Source: Campylobacterota bacterium (GTDB lineage Bacteria > Campylobacterota > Campylobacteria > Campylobacterales > Sulfurimonadaceae). From it: DNA of 32,188 nucleotides. Below, one piece after another: positions 17,858-29,147 of this stretch; position 1 is the stretch's first letter; every line of letters starts with the position of its first letter. The translations under genes and the position numbers were made by a program. Location of the stretch: positions 1 to 32,188 of the forward strand of contig JAMCPS010000178.1 of NCBI GenBank assembly GCA_023379705.1. Direction: 5' to 3'. The notes under the pieces are model-generated. The model searched no databases and was not told the DNA's origin. It saw nothing but the letters and a program-made list of their open reading frames with translations.

Positions 17858-18807
17858 GTAGTTACAGTAGATTTCAGGCGTTTTCTTTGTGTATTTTGTT
17901 TTGGAAGATAAAAAAGGACATTAGAACGTTCAATATGGGTGATTTTATCCTCACTTATAAGCGTTTGAAGACGTTTTTTAGAATTCTCATCGAAAAGTGC
18001 TTCAATGTCTTCTTGGGTGAGGGGGCGTTTGTCTAGGGTGGTGAGTATCTCATCCGTGCTGTAACTGCTTGGTGTTGCTGTTGCGTGGGTACGTGATACG
18101 ATATGGATAGGCAAAGAGGGATCAAACGATTGAGAGATGGTATAGAGTTCTTGAAAATCTAATCCGCTAACGGCATAGGCAGGAGGACGATCAATGGTTC
18201 CGATGTCAATTCGGTCACATTTAAAGCGCATAAGTGCTTGGTTAAGTGCGCAGACCTCTTGAGCGGTGTCGTTGACTCCTCGGACAAAGAGAATCTCTAT
18301 AAAAAGTTTTCCTGTAAAAATATGAGAAAAACGGTCAATGGCTTGGATGATGGTTGCAATGTCGATTCCCTCTGCCGGGCGGTCGATTTTATGAAAAATA
18401 TCAGTAGTAGCGGCATCGAGAGAGAGCTTGACTTGGTCAAGTTTGAGTAGCGTATTAAATACTTTTTCATCGCTAAGGGATGCACTGTTAGAGAGAATGA
18501 GTGTCTTTTTATCCGCTTTTAGGATATTGATAGCATCTACGAGTTGATCAAGATAGGGATACATGGTCGGTTCGCCATTGGCAGTAAGGGTGATCACATC
18601 AATATTAGGATGTTGGGTCAGTGCCTGCGTTAAATCGGCGAGAATTGTTTCTACGGGAGTAATATCATGTTGATGGGTAATGGCCGGCAGTGGAGCAAGC
18701 TCGCAATAGAGACAATCAAAATTGCATTGTTTGGTGGAGGCAGAGAGGTCGATCCCTAATGATACACCAAAACGGCGTGAGTGGACGGGACCGAAGATGG
18801 TATTCAT
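17854..18807 (-). CDS. Radical SAM protein (COG0731-like)
   Basis: CNFDCLYCE (CxxxCxxC), FGPVHSRRFGVSLGIDL, TLTANGEPTMYPYLDQLV. Confidence 0.88.
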   Translation of the reverse strand: MNTIFGPVHSRRFGVSLGIDLSASTKQCNFDCLYCELAPLPAITHQHDITPVETILADLTQALTQHPNIDVITLTANGEPTMYPYLDQLVDAINILKADKKTLILSNSASLSDEKVFNTLLKLDQVKLSLDAATTDIFHKIDRPAEGIDIATIIQAIDRFSHIFTGKLFIEILFVRGVNDTAQEVCALNQALMRFKCDRIDIGTIDRPPAYAVSGLDFQELYTISQSFDPSLPIHIVSRTHATATPSSYSTDEILTTLDKRPLTQEDIEALFDENSKKRLQTLISEDKITHIERSNVLFYLPKQNTQRKRLKSTVTT

Positions 18808-18808
18808 C

Positions 18809-19849
18809 TTATTTTTTACTTACTCTTTGACACTCACGAACAAAGTGTTGTGCATGCTCAACAGGAACATCGGGTAAGATGCCGTGCCCTAGGTTGAATA
18901 TATGACGTTTACCACCCATGATGTTATGAATCTCTTCTACGGATGCGGTGGTTTGTTCTTTTGAGTACAGACGGCAGGGCTCCATATTTCCTTGAAGGAC
19001 GTAACGATCCCCAAGTTTTTCTTTTGCCAATGCCATTGGAGTGCTCCAATCGACACCAAATACATCAAAGTTTCCGTAGACTTTATCTAAAAAGGCTGGA
19101 ACCCCTTTTGGGAACATAATGACAGGAATGTGCGGGTATTTTTCTTTTAAATACTCGGCAATTTCGACCATGTAGCTCCAAGAAAATTCATCGTATTTAG
19201 AAGGCTCGATAGCGGCTGCCCAACTGTCGAAAATCTGTACGACATCGATACCCGATTGGATTTGTTTTTCCATGTAAAGTTTGACAACTTCAGTCACTTT
19301 ACGCAAAATCTTATGTAAAAGCTCAGGATTGGAATACATCATTTTTTTACAAACATTGTAGGTTTTAGTTCCATGTCCCTCAATCATATACGTTGCCAAT
19401 GTCCAGGGTGCACCCGTAAAACCGATTAGCGCTTTGTGGTCACCGCGTGCATCGAGCTGTGAGCGTAAAATTCTGATGGTTTCGTAAACATAGGTTAGTT
19501 TTGAAGCTGCTTCATCTCCACCGATAAGAGCGTCTAAATCTTCCTCGTTTTTAACGGGGCTTTCAAAAACAGGGCCTTCACCATTAATAAAGTCAAGTTT
19601 CATTCCCATTTCATTGGGAACGACCAAAATATCACTAAAAAGGATTGCGGCATCAACGCCCACAATATCGAGAGGTTGAATCGTGACTTCAGCAGCCATA
19701 TCAGGCGCGTGGCAGAGGTTGAGAAAGTTGCCAGCACGACGACGAACTGCCATATATTCAGGGAGATAACGTCCTGCTTGGCGCATCATCCATACGGGTG
19801 TGTACGCAGTTTCTTTTCCAAAACATGCATCGACAAAAATTTTACTCAT
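18809..19849 (-). CDS. hemE: Uroporphyrinogen decarboxylase
   Basis: [70 protein letters not shown]. Confidence 0.97.
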   Translation of the reverse strand: MSKIFVDACFGKETAYTPVWMMRQAGRYLPEYMAVRRRAGNFLNLCHAPDMAAEVTIQPLDIVGVDAAILFSDILVVPNEMGMKLDFINGEGPVFESPVKNEEDLDALIGGDEAASKLTYVYETIRILRSQLDARGDHKALIGFTGAPWTLATYMIEGHGTKTYNVCKKMMYSNPELLHKILRKVTEVVKLYMEKQIQSGIDVVQIFDSWAAAIEPSKYDEFSWSYMVEIAEYLKEKYPHIPVIMFPKGVPAFLDKVYGNFDVFGVDWSTPMALAKEKLGDRYVLQGNMEPCRLYSKEQTTASVEEIHNIMGGKRHIFNLGHGILPDVPVEHAQHFVRECQRVSKK

Positions 19850-20366
19850 GATGACCTACTTTGCTCAAGAAATAAAGACCTACAGCGACGGCTGTGATGG
19901 AGAGGGCAAGATATAAAAGATCCAATGCGCCAGTGAAAACAGTATGGCCTACTTTTTGGAAAAACCCAACGACTAGTACCATGACGATAACTTTGGATAT
20001 TTTGTCTTTGAGCTGATCGAGTGAATGAACCGCTAGGAGCTGGTTTTCTTTTCCATGTGCATCTTTTGCAGGATCAATATCGGAGATAAAGAGTTCATAC
20101 AGACCAAAAGAGAAAATGATCATAACCACACCAATGAGGTAGAGGTCCACCGCACCGATAATTCCGCCGACTACTTCTTCATGAAAGTGTTCTGGATGCA
20201 TGCCGTTAGCATAAACACGAATCACGTAAAGCATAGTGTGATAAATGTCAAAACTGGCAATGGTAAACAGTAAAACAGCACCAAGCAAGCCAAATACGAC
20301 AGCGAACAGGATAATTAAACGTGAACTCCAAATACCATTTTCAAATAAGTTTTCTAAAAATTTCAT
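19842..20366 (-). CDS. YqhA/UPF0114-family membrane protein
   Basis: [34 protein letters not shown] at ATG 20366. Four predicted TM segments and a [23 protein letters not shown] motif. Confidence 0.82.
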   Translation of the reverse strand: MKFLENLFENGIWSSRLIILFAVVFGLLGAVLLFTIASFDIYHTMLYVIRVYANGMHPEHFHEEVVGGIIGAVDLYLIGVVMIIFSFGLYELFISDIDPAKDAHGKENQLLAVHSLDQLKDKISKVIVMVLVVGFFQKVGHTVFTGALDLLYLALSITAVAVGLYFLSKVGHHE

Positions 20367-20368
20367 GA

Positions 20369-21397
20369 TTATGCTCCTTGCATCTCTACCCATTTTTGGG
20401 CGATTCGTACAGCATTGGTTGCAGCTCCTACACGAAGGTTATCGGCAACGACCCACATATGAAGGACATTGTCACGATACAGATCACTGCGAATGCGTCC
20501 GACAAAAGTTTCATTTTGATCCATGCACAGAGAGGGCATTGGATAAAGACTTTCGCTGGGTTCATCAAGAACAATAATATTCGGAGATTTACGTAAAAGT
20601 TCACGTGCTTCATTCGCATCTACCGCAGCGTCAAAAGTAAGGGTAAGGGTTTCCGCATGACCTCGAAGCGTTGGAATACGGACACATGTAGCGCTCACTT
20701 CGATCTCTTTGTGCATGATTTTTTGAGTTTCATTCACCATTTTGAGTTCTTCTTTGGTGTAGCCCGTGTCGGTAAAGGAATCGATTTGAGGAATGGCATT
20801 GAGAGCAATACGATGTGGAAATTTTTTAGGTTCTGTATCATCGAGTTTGAATGCAAAAAAGGCCTGCATTTGCTCAACAAGCTCTTCCATCGCAGTTTTT
20901 CCGGCACCGGATGTTGCTTGATAGGTGCTGACATCGATGCGTAGTAGATCGTATGCCGTATCAAGCGGTTTGAGCGCTTGTACCATTTGGATGGTTGAAC
21001 AGTTAGGATTTGCGATAATACCGCGATTTTTCCATTGAGCAATATCTTCAGGGTTTACTTCAGGAACAACAAGAGGAACATCGTCGTACATACGGAAGTG
21101 GCTGGTATTATCAATAACAACAGCACCTGCCGCTGCAGCATAAGGGGCAAACTCAGCTGATATGCTTCCGCCTGCACTAAAGAGGGCAATTTCTATACTT
21201 TCTTCGGTAAATACCGTTGCAGTCAGTTCTTGGATAACAAGATCTTGATCGTTAAAGGTAACCGTATTGCCGGCACTTCGTGCACTTGCGAGGGGAACAA
21301 TTTTGGCAAAAGGGAAATCGATTTCTTCTAATACACGTAAAATTTCTTCACCGACGGCTCCGGTTGCTCCGACAATCGCGACGTTATAAAGTTTCAT
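20369..21397 (-). CDS. asd: Aspartate-semialdehyde dehydrogenase
   Basis: YNVAIVGATGAVGEEILRVLEE, IIANPNCSTIQMVQALKPL, YQATSGAGKTAMEEL, RGHAETLTL. Confidence 0.96.
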   Translation of the reverse strand: MKLYNVAIVGATGAVGEEILRVLEEIDFPFAKIVPLASARSAGNTVTFNDQDLVIQELTATVFTEESIEIALFSAGGSISAEFAPYAAAAGAVVIDNTSHFRMYDDVPLVVPEVNPEDIAQWKNRGIIANPNCSTIQMVQALKPLDTAYDLLRIDVSTYQATSGAGKTAMEELVEQMQAFFAFKLDDTEPKKFPHRIALNAIPQIDSFTDTGYTKEELKMVNETQKIMHKEIEVSATCVRIPTLRGHAETLTLTFDAAVDANEARELLRKSPNIIVLDEPSESLYPMPSLCMDQNETFVGRIRSDLYRDNVLHMWVVADNLRVGAATNAVRIAQKWVEMQGA

Positions 21398-21429
21398 AGG
21401 CAAATTCCTCAGGTTATTATGGAAATGCG

Positions 21430-21435
21430 ATTATA
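21430..21435 (-). promoter_or_regulatory. Putative -10 box (TATAAT) for asd
   Basis: Minus strand attcgaTATAATcgcattt in the gap between flgR and asd, 32 nt before the asd ATG. Confidence 0.5.
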
Positions 21436-21457
21436 TCGAATAGGGACTGTGAACTCT

Positions 21458-22618
21458 TTAAATTCTTCCAAATCCTCGTGCTTCTAAGAAAAGGTCTTCA
21501 ACTTGTATCGTGTCGCTGTCGCTTAATATAGCCGATCTTTCAACGACGGAGATAAGTTCTCGAATGTTGCCAGGCCATGTATAAAGTTCCAGGGCTTTTA
21601 TCGCATTGGTATCGAATGTTTTGAGGGCAAAGCCATATTGGCTACAGTTTTGCTGTAAAATTGCAGTGGCAATAGGGATGATTTCTTCTCGGCGTTCGCG
21701 CAGAGGAGGGATGCTTAGAGGAATCGTATTGAGGCGATAATAAAGATCTTCTCGAAATTTTCCATCGGTAATATTTTGCTGTAAATTTGCATTGGTTGCC
21801 GTGATGATACGAACATCTATTTTAGTACTTTTGGACGAACCAAGACGTCGAATTTCACGCTCTTGCAATACCCTTAAAAGTTTTGCTTGAAGTGCATAAG
21901 GCATTTCACCTATTTCGTCCAAGAAAAGTGTCCCTCCATTGGCCAGTTCAAATTGACCGATTTTTGTCTCTGTCGCATCGGTAAAAGAACCTTTTTCAAA
22001 TCCAAAAAGTTCGCTTTCAATCAAGTTTTCAGGGATGGCTGCCATATTGATAGCAATAAAAGGTTTGTCATTGCGAAGAGACTGTTTATGGACATGGCAG
22101 GCAAAGACTTCCTTTCCTACGCCGCTTTCTCCCAAAAGCATAATACTGGCATCAGTTTTAGCGGCTTTGTCGATATACGTTAGAAGTTTTTCCAAGGCGG
22201 GAGAGGTTCCAAGAAAGGCACCTAATTTAAGTGTGCATTTTGTCCCTTCTTTTTTGACTTTCTGCTGAACATTGGCACTGCGCTGTATTGCGGCGACAAG
22301 GGTTTCAATGGCAAAAGGTTTTAGCAAAAAGTCTTTGACCCCAAGCTGTATGGATTCGATTGCTCGCGTTAAAGTGGCATTGCCTGTTATAAAGATGACT
22401 TCGTATTTTCCATTTAAGCTTTTTACGAACTCAATACCGTCCATCCCCGGCATGTTGATGTCACTGATTATGAGATCGAAACTGTCATCGAGTTTTTTTA
22501 GGGCGTCTTTGGGGCTTTTAAACGTGTGAACATCGTATTGGCTGTAATCGCTCATCGCTATTTCAAGCGATTTACGCATATTGATATCATCTTCGACTAT
22601 CGCAATTTTCATGCACAC
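21458..22618 (-). CDS. flgR: Sigma54-associated flagellar response regulator FlgR
   Basis: Receiver (DLIISDINMPGMDG) plus AAA+ (GESGVGKEVFACHVHK, GGTLFLDEIGEMP, WPGNIREL). Lies between asd and flgQ/flgP as in C. jejuni. No C-terminal Fis-type HTH. Confidence 0.88.
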   Translation of the reverse strand: MCMKIAIVEDDINMRKSLEIAMSDYSQYDVHTFKSPKDALKKLDDSFDLIISDINMPGMDGIEFVKSLNGKYEVIFITGNATLTRAIESIQLGVKDFLLKPFAIETLVAAIQRSANVQQKVKKEGTKCTLKLGAFLGTSPALEKLLTYIDKAAKTDASIMLLGESGVGKEVFACHVHKQSLRNDKPFIAINMAAIPENLIESELFGFEKGSFTDATETKIGQFELANGGTLFLDEIGEMPYALQAKLLRVLQEREIRRLGSSKSTKIDVRIITATNANLQQNITDGKFREDLYYRLNTIPLSIPPLRERREEIIPIATAILQQNCSQYGFALKTFDTNAIKALELYTWPGNIRELISVVERSAILSDSDTIQVEDLFLEARGFGRI

Positions 22619-22625
22619 CCTTGAG

Positions 22626-23030
22626 CTATTTTAATAGTGAAATTGTAACAGAATCATCATTAAAATCGACAACATAACACCGCGTAGGAAGAGTTATGGA
22701 ATCACTGGATACATGTGCATAATTGGAGATATTTTGGTGACTTTGAAGCTTAATCGTTTGTTGTGTGGCAAATTCTATAAATTCATCTTCATGGTTATTT
22801 AGAAGGGATTGAAGTCTTTGAGAGGGTTGACGAGGAAGAGATAAGCTCTCTTGTTTTGTTCCAAGACAAGGAGTCATGGATTTAGAAACACTTATCCGAT
22901 CAGAAACTAATATTGAATTTTGAGTTGTAAGACGGTATCCAATCAAATATTCATCGCCCATAAGGGCGGAAGTGATGATTAACGTGAAAACTGTGAGTAA
23001 GAAAGAACGATTTCGAGTTCCACTTCGCAT
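22626..23030 (-). CDS. flgQ: FlgQ-like protein
   Basis: Signal-peptide-like N-terminus (RSFLLTVFTLIITSALMGDEY). Assigned mainly by position between flgP and flgR. The true start is uncertain. Confidence 0.55.
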   Translation of the reverse strand: MRSGTRNRSFLLTVFTLIITSALMGDEYLIGYRLTTQNSILVSDRISVSKSMTPCLGTKQESLSLPRQPSQRLQSLLNNHEDEFIEFATQQTIKLQSHQNISNYAHVSSDSITLPTRCYVVDFNDDSVTISLLK

Positions 23031-23431
23031 AAACCATCTTTGAATGTTGTATCCATGACATTAGCACCACGAACCATTGCATCTACGGAAGTACGAACCG
23101 TTGAACGCTGCAACATCATGTTTTTGACCGAATCTTGCCCTTCTATGTGGACACCTTTGATTCGTTCGGCAATTTGACGGTAGCCATCAGCAAGTGCGGC
23201 ACGTTTAGCCAGAGCATAGGCTTGTGCCGGAGAGGCAGTAACCGTTGGTGCAACTCCCTGACCAAAGACAGTGATAACAAGCTCATGCGTAGAATCAAGG
23301 GAAGGTTCAACACAGTTACCTTCTGTTCCGCTGTAAACACAACGAACTTTTCCTGTTGAATCAGGGCTGAAAATCCCCGCTTGCAAGGTAGAGATACTTA
23401 AAAGCAAGGCCAAGGCTGCTGAATACTTCAT
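22979..23431 (-). CDS. flgP: LPP20-family protein, FlgP-like
   Basis: Signal peptide followed by AYALAKRAALADGYRQIAERIKGVHIEGQDSVKNM...CEVELEIVL (LPP20/FlgP-like). Synteny gyrA-flgP-flgQ-flgR-asd. Confidence 0.78.
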   Translation of the reverse strand: MKYSAALALLLSISTLQAGIFSPDSTGKVRCVYSGTEGNCVEPSLDSTHELVITVFGQGVAPTVTASPAQAYALAKRAALADGYRQIAERIKGVHIEGQDSVKNMMLQRSTVRTSVDAMVRGANVMDTTFKDGLCEVELEIVLSYSQFSR

Positions 23432-23480
23432 GGTTGGTTTCCTTCAATAGGCTAAAATAGTATCTAACCTAAAGCAAGTA

Positions 23481-25973
23481 TTATTCCAAATTCAACGTTC
23501 CTTCGTTCTCTTCTGTAATTTCACCTTCATCCTCTTCATCCGCTTCTGTTTTTGGACAACGGGAAATGCTCTTGACATCGTCGCCTTTGATGATATAAAC
23601 ACCGCTGGTATTACGTCCCGATTTTGCAATGGTTTGCATATCAACACGGATCATTTTGCCCGCAACGGTGAGTGCCATCATGTCCATAGTCTCATCTACC
23701 ATGAGACAACCTACGACAGTTGTTCCTGTTTTTGCATTGAGTTTCATGGCGATGACACCTGAACCTGCACGGTTAGTGAGGCGATATTCTTCAGCGGTTG
23801 TACGCTTACCAATCCCTTTTTCACTTACCATAAGGATTTCTTGCTCATCGTTTTTGATGATGTTGGCATCGACGACAACGTCGCCTTCAACTTTGAATTT
23901 AATACCGCGAACACCGCGAGTGCTTCGACCTTGGTTGCGTGTTTTTTCGATTTCGAATTTAATACATTGTGCAAATTTCGTAACGATAAAGAGGTATTTT
24001 GTCTCTTCGTTTGCAATGTGTGCGGTGATGAGTGCATCGTCCTCATCCAGTACGATTGCGCGTACACCGTTACTTCGTACATTTGAAAACTCACTGAGTG
24101 CTGTTCGTTTTACAATCCCGTTTTGGGTAAAGAATACGAGTGATTTATTGTCATCAAAATCAGTGGTAGGAATGATGGATCGAATTTTCTCATCGGCTTC
24201 GAGATTGATGAGATTGACAACCGCTTTACCTTTAGCCGTACGTGAACCTTCTGGGATTTTGTATACTTTTAACCAGTGCAATTGCCCACGATCGGTGACA
24301 AACATGAGCGTATCATGAGTATTACACGTATAGAATTTCTCAATGAAGTCGTCATCGTAGGTGGTAACGGCAACTTTGCCTTTTCCTCCGCGGCGCTGTT
24401 TCTCATAAGATGCCAGCGGAACACGCTTGATGTAACCGCGATGACTGATGGTAACTACCATAGGCTCATTTGGAATCAAGTCTTCAATGTTGATGTCATC
24501 GTAATTGTCTTCGATATCCGTAACACGTGGAATATTAAATTGCTCAACGAGTTCAACAAACTCATCTTTGATGATTCCTTTGAGTACTTCTTCGCTGCGT
24601 AGTATGGATTCGAGATATTCGACATGCGCCAAGATCTCTTTGAGCTCATTTTCGATTTTATCACGCTCTAACCCCGTAAGACGCTGAAGACGCATGTCCA
24701 AAATGGCTTGTGCTTGGATAGGAGAGAATCCAAATTCGCTGATAAGACCTTCTTTGGCACTTTCACCGTCTTTGCTCGCACGGATAAGTTTGATAATGGC
24801 TTCGATATGATCAAGCGCTTTTTTCAAACCTTCTAAAATGTGGGCTCTCGCTTTTGCTTTCTCAAGATCAAAAATCGTACGACGGATAATAACGGTCTTG
24901 CGGTGATTGATGAAGTGGCCCAGCATTTCCAAAAGGGTAAAAATACGAGGTTCTTGATTGAAAACGGAGAGCATGATGATCCCAAAAGTCGTTTCCATAT
25001 TGGTCGATTTGTAGAGGTTGTTGAGAACGATTTCGCTCATGGCATCGCGTTTTAGTTCGATGACGACACGGATACCTTCGCGGTCGGATTCGTCACGAAT
25101 TTCGCTGATACCTTCAATAAATTTATCTTTGACCAAATCGGCGATGGTTTCAATCAAACGGGCTTTATTGACTTGGTATGGGAGTTCATCGATAACGATA
25201 ACGTCTTTGTTTGCTTTTTTCTCGATATGGGTTTTAGCACGAACACGAATACGGCCGCGACCGGTTTCGTAGGCATCTAAAATCCCTTTTTTCCCATAGA
25301 TGGTTCCACCTGTTGGAAAATCAGGTGCTTTGATAAACTGCATGATCTCGATGAGAGAAGCATTGGGATTGTCCATAAGATGAACCAATGCACTGAGCAC
25401 TTCATTGGGGTTATGAGGAGGAATATTGGTGGCCATACCAACCGCAATACCGCTCGAACCGTTTATAAGAAGATTGGGCACACGGGTAGGAAGAACTACA
25501 GGTTCTTGCGTTGTCCCATCATAGTTATCTACCATATTGACGGTATCTTTTTCAAGATCTTTGAGCAGTTCTCCGGCATAACGGGTCATACGTGCTTCCG
25601 TATAACGCATGGCTGCCGCATTGTCTCCATCGACGGAACCAAAGTTCCCCTGACCGTCAACAAGCGGTACACGCATCGCAAATGGCTGCGCCATACGAAC
25701 CAATGCATCATAAACAGAGGTATCACCGTGCGGGTGATACTGTCCGATGACATCCCCGATGATACGGGCTGATTTTTTGTATTTAGCACCAGCAGAGAGG
25801 TTAAGCTTATCCATCGCATAAAGAATACGGCGGTGAACCGGCTTGAGCCCATCACGCACATCTGGAAGTGCCCGTCCGATGATAACGCTCATGGAATAGT
25901 CAAGATAACTGCTCTTGAGTGTGTCTTCTATATTTATATCGTGAATTTCGCTGTTGTCTAGCAGATCGTTCAT
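23481..25973 (-). CDS. gyrA: DNA gyrase subunit A
   Basis: [51 protein letters not shown] and C-terminal GyrA beta-pinwheel repeats. ATG at 25973. Confidence 0.98.
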   Translation of the reverse strand: MNDLLDNSEIHDINIEDTLKSSYLDYSMSVIIGRALPDVRDGLKPVHRRILYAMDKLNLSAGAKYKKSARIIGDVIGQYHPHGDTSVYDALVRMAQPFAMRVPLVDGQGNFGSVDGDNAAAMRYTEARMTRYAGELLKDLEKDTVNMVDNYDGTTQEPVVLPTRVPNLLINGSSGIAVGMATNIPPHNPNEVLSALVHLMDNPNASLIEIMQFIKAPDFPTGGTIYGKKGILDAYETGRGRIRVRAKTHIEKKANKDVIVIDELPYQVNKARLIETIADLVKDKFIEGISEIRDESDREGIRVVIELKRDAMSEIVLNNLYKSTNMETTFGIIMLSVFNQEPRIFTLLEMLGHFINHRKTVIIRRTIFDLEKAKARAHILEGLKKALDHIEAIIKLIRASKDGESAKEGLISEFGFSPIQAQAILDMRLQRLTGLERDKIENELKEILAHVEYLESILRSEEVLKGIIKDEFVELVEQFNIPRVTDIEDNYDDINIEDLIPNEPMVVTISHRGYIKRVPLASYEKQRRGGKGKVAVTTYDDDFIEKFYTCNTHDTLMFVTDRGQLHWLKVYKIPEGSRTAKGKAVVNLINLEADEKIRSIIPTTDFDDNKSLVFFTQNGIVKRTALSEFSNVRSNGVRAIVLDEDDALITAHIANEETKYLFIVTKFAQCIKFEIEKTRNQGRSTRGVRGIKFKVEGDVVVDANIIKNDEQEILMVSEKGIGKRTTAEEYRLTNRAGSGVIAMKLNAKTGTTVVGCLMVDETMDMMALTVAGKMIRVDMQTIAKSGRNTSGVYIIKGDDVKSISRCPKTEADEEDEGEITEENEGTLNLE

Positions 25974-26006
25974 GCAGTCCCCGAAAAAGTGAAGATTAAG
26001 TCGCCG

Positions 26007-26012
26007 ATTATA
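26007..26012 (-). promoter_or_regulatory. Putative -10 box (TATAAT) for gyrA
   Basis: Minus strand cgttgagtTATAATcggcgac, 33 nt before the gyrA ATG. Confidence 0.55.
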
Positions 26013-26055
26013 ACTCAACGAGCCTTAAGTGATGATTTTGGATGAAAAATGGTAC

Positions 26056-26072
26056 TGATTAAATTTTAATCA
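26056..26072. promoter_or_regulatory. Palindromic candidate operator, copy 1 (TGATTAAATTTTAATCA)
   Basis: Perfect 8-1-8 inverted repeat in the gyrA/amt intergenic region. A matching palindrome is present upstream of the second amt. Confidence 0.6.
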
Positions 26073-26150
26073 TCCAAATAGAACTAATTACTTTGTTGCT
26101 CCTGTAGAATGGTGGCTGAGTTTTATAACACACACTTAAAAGGAGTAGAG

Positions 26151-27829
<1,679 letters not shown>

Positions 27830-27835
27830 TCGTAA

Positions 27836-27854
27836 CTGATTAAAATTTAATCAG
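27836..27854. promoter_or_regulatory. Palindromic candidate operator, copy 2 (CTGATTAAAATTTAATCAG)
   Basis: Perfect 9-1-9 inverted repeat sharing ACTGATTAAA-N-TTTAATCA with copy 1. Confidence 0.6.
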
Positions 27855-27880
27855 AAGAAGAGGTCAACTTCTTTTTTTTT
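27855..27880 (+). terminator. Putative intrinsic terminator after glnK
   Basis: AAGAAG-AGGTCAA-CTTCTT stem overlapping a run of nine T (27872-27880). Confidence 0.5.
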
Positions 27881-27884
27881 ACAC

Positions 27885-27890
27885 TATAAT
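27885..27890 (+). promoter_or_regulatory. Putative -10 box (TATAAT) of the second amt gene
   Basis: Exact TATAAT, 36 nt before the ATG and 31 nt after the palindrome. Confidence 0.5.
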
Positions 27891-27925
27891 GCACGCCTTT
27901 ATTTCATAGTTAAAGGTGCTGCTTT

Positions 27926-29104
27926 ATGGATACTGCGTACGTTATCGATACTCTTTTTACTCTTTTCTCTATCACCCTTATTATTTTGATGGTTCCCGGT
28001 TTTGCAATGCTTGAAGCAGGGCTTGTGCGTACTAAAAACGTTTCGAGTGTGTTAACTGTGAACGTAATGATTTACGCGGTAGCGTCTATGGCATTTATTT
28101 TGATCGGATATACGCTGGCTTTTGGTGAACTGCAAAGCATAACAATGAGCAAATGGGCATTTTTTATGTTCCAGATGGCCTTTGTCGGTAAAGCGATTAA
28201 TATCATGAGTGGTGGTGTCGGTGAGCGGGCCAAATTATTTCCATTAACCATCTTTACGGTAATTATGGGCGGATTTATTTATCCTGCCGCAGTCAATATC
28301 AGCTGGGGAAGCGATTGGCTCAAAGAAACCATTTTTGATTTGAATATGGTTGATTTAGCGGGTTCTACGGTTATTCACTCTACGGGTGGCTGGGCGTTAC
28401 TTGCGGCAATTTTGGTCATAGGGGCGCGTAAAGGTCGATACGTTCATAATCAAATGCGTGTAATTCCTGCTTCTAATATTCCACTTGTTGTTTTAGGTGC
28501 GATGTTATTATGGATTGGATGGTTTGGATTTAATGGCGGTTCAGTTGGTGGTATCTCTACTAAAGAGTTGGCTGACAGTGTCGCATTGACGATTTTCAAT
28601 ACCAATATTGCAGGTCTTGCAGGGGCAATTTCAGCAGGAATTTTGATTTATGTCCGTTACAAGCTTTTTGATATAACGATGATTCTTAACGGGGCTCTTG
28701 GCGGATTGGTTGCGGTAACGGCAGGGGCGCATTTATTTAGTATGTATGATGCGCTTGCGGTAGGATTTATTGGCGGAATTTTGGTTGTTTTAGCAGTTCC
28801 TTTGTTTGATAAAGCACACATTGATGATCCGGTTGGTGCCCTTTCGGTTCATTTGGTGAATGGTATTTGGGGAACACTGGCAGTAGGAATTTTTGCGGCA
28901 GACAGTGCGAAAAATATTACTTTTTTAAATCAACTCAAAGGTGTTGCAGAAATTGCAATTTTTGTTTTTACAGTGTCCTTTGCGATTATCTATCTTATTA
29001 ATAAAGTTTTTCCTTTTAGAGCAACCGATGAAGAGCAGGTGCAAGGTCTTGATGTCAGCGAATGCGGACTCGAAGCGTATCCTGAATTCAAAAGAGCTAT
29101 TTAG
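27926..29104 (+). CDS. amt: Ammonium transporter (Amt family), second paralogue
   Basis: MVPGFAMLEAGLVRTKNVSSVLTVNVM, DLAGSTVIHSTGGWALLAAILVIGARKGRY, WIGWFGFNGGS, SVHLVNGIWGTLAVGIF. Confidence 0.94.
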   Translation: MDTAYVIDTLFTLFSITLIILMVPGFAMLEAGLVRTKNVSSVLTVNVMIYAVASMAFILIGYTLAFGELQSITMSKWAFFMFQMAFVGKAINIMSGGVGERAKLFPLTIFTVIMGGFIYPAAVNISWGSDWLKETIFDLNMVDLAGSTVIHSTGGWALLAAILVIGARKGRYVHNQMRVIPASNIPLVVLGAMLLWIGWFGFNGGSVGGISTKELADSVALTIFNTNIAGLAGAISAGILIYVRYKLFDITMILNGALGGLVAVTAGAHLFSMYDALAVGFIGGILVVLAVPLFDKAHIDDPVGALSVHLVNGIWGTLAVGIFAADSAKNITFLNQLKGVAEIAIFVFTVSFAIIYLINKVFPFRATDEEQVQGLDVSECGLEAYPEFKRAI

Positions 29105-29115
29105 TAATCTCACGA

Positions 29116-29121
29116 TATAAT
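29116..29121 (+). promoter_or_regulatory. Putative -10 box (TATAAT) for the phosphomannomutase gene
   Basis: cacgaTATAATttttcc, 27 nt before the ATG at 29148. Confidence 0.5.
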
Positions 29122-29147
29122 TTTTCCAATGAATTAAAAGGGAAAAT

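Noticed and set aside
22272-22529. 85-codon + ORF inside flgR
   Set aside because: Antisense to the conserved receiver domain; no independent support.
23629-24318. 229-codon ORF on the + strand antisense to gyrA
   Set aside because: Lies entirely within the conserved gyrA coding sequence. The Ser/Thr/Val/Arg-rich translation is typical of a codon-bias shadow ORF, with no RBS or recognisable domain.
25380-25772. 130-codon ORF antisense to gyrA
   Set aside because: Also a shadow frame of gyrA, with no recognisable motif.
26056-26072. Palindrome upstream of amtB as an intrinsic terminator
   Set aside because: AT-only stem core with no G/C-rich part and no T-run after it, and no + strand gene ends upstream. 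A DNA operator is the better explanation.
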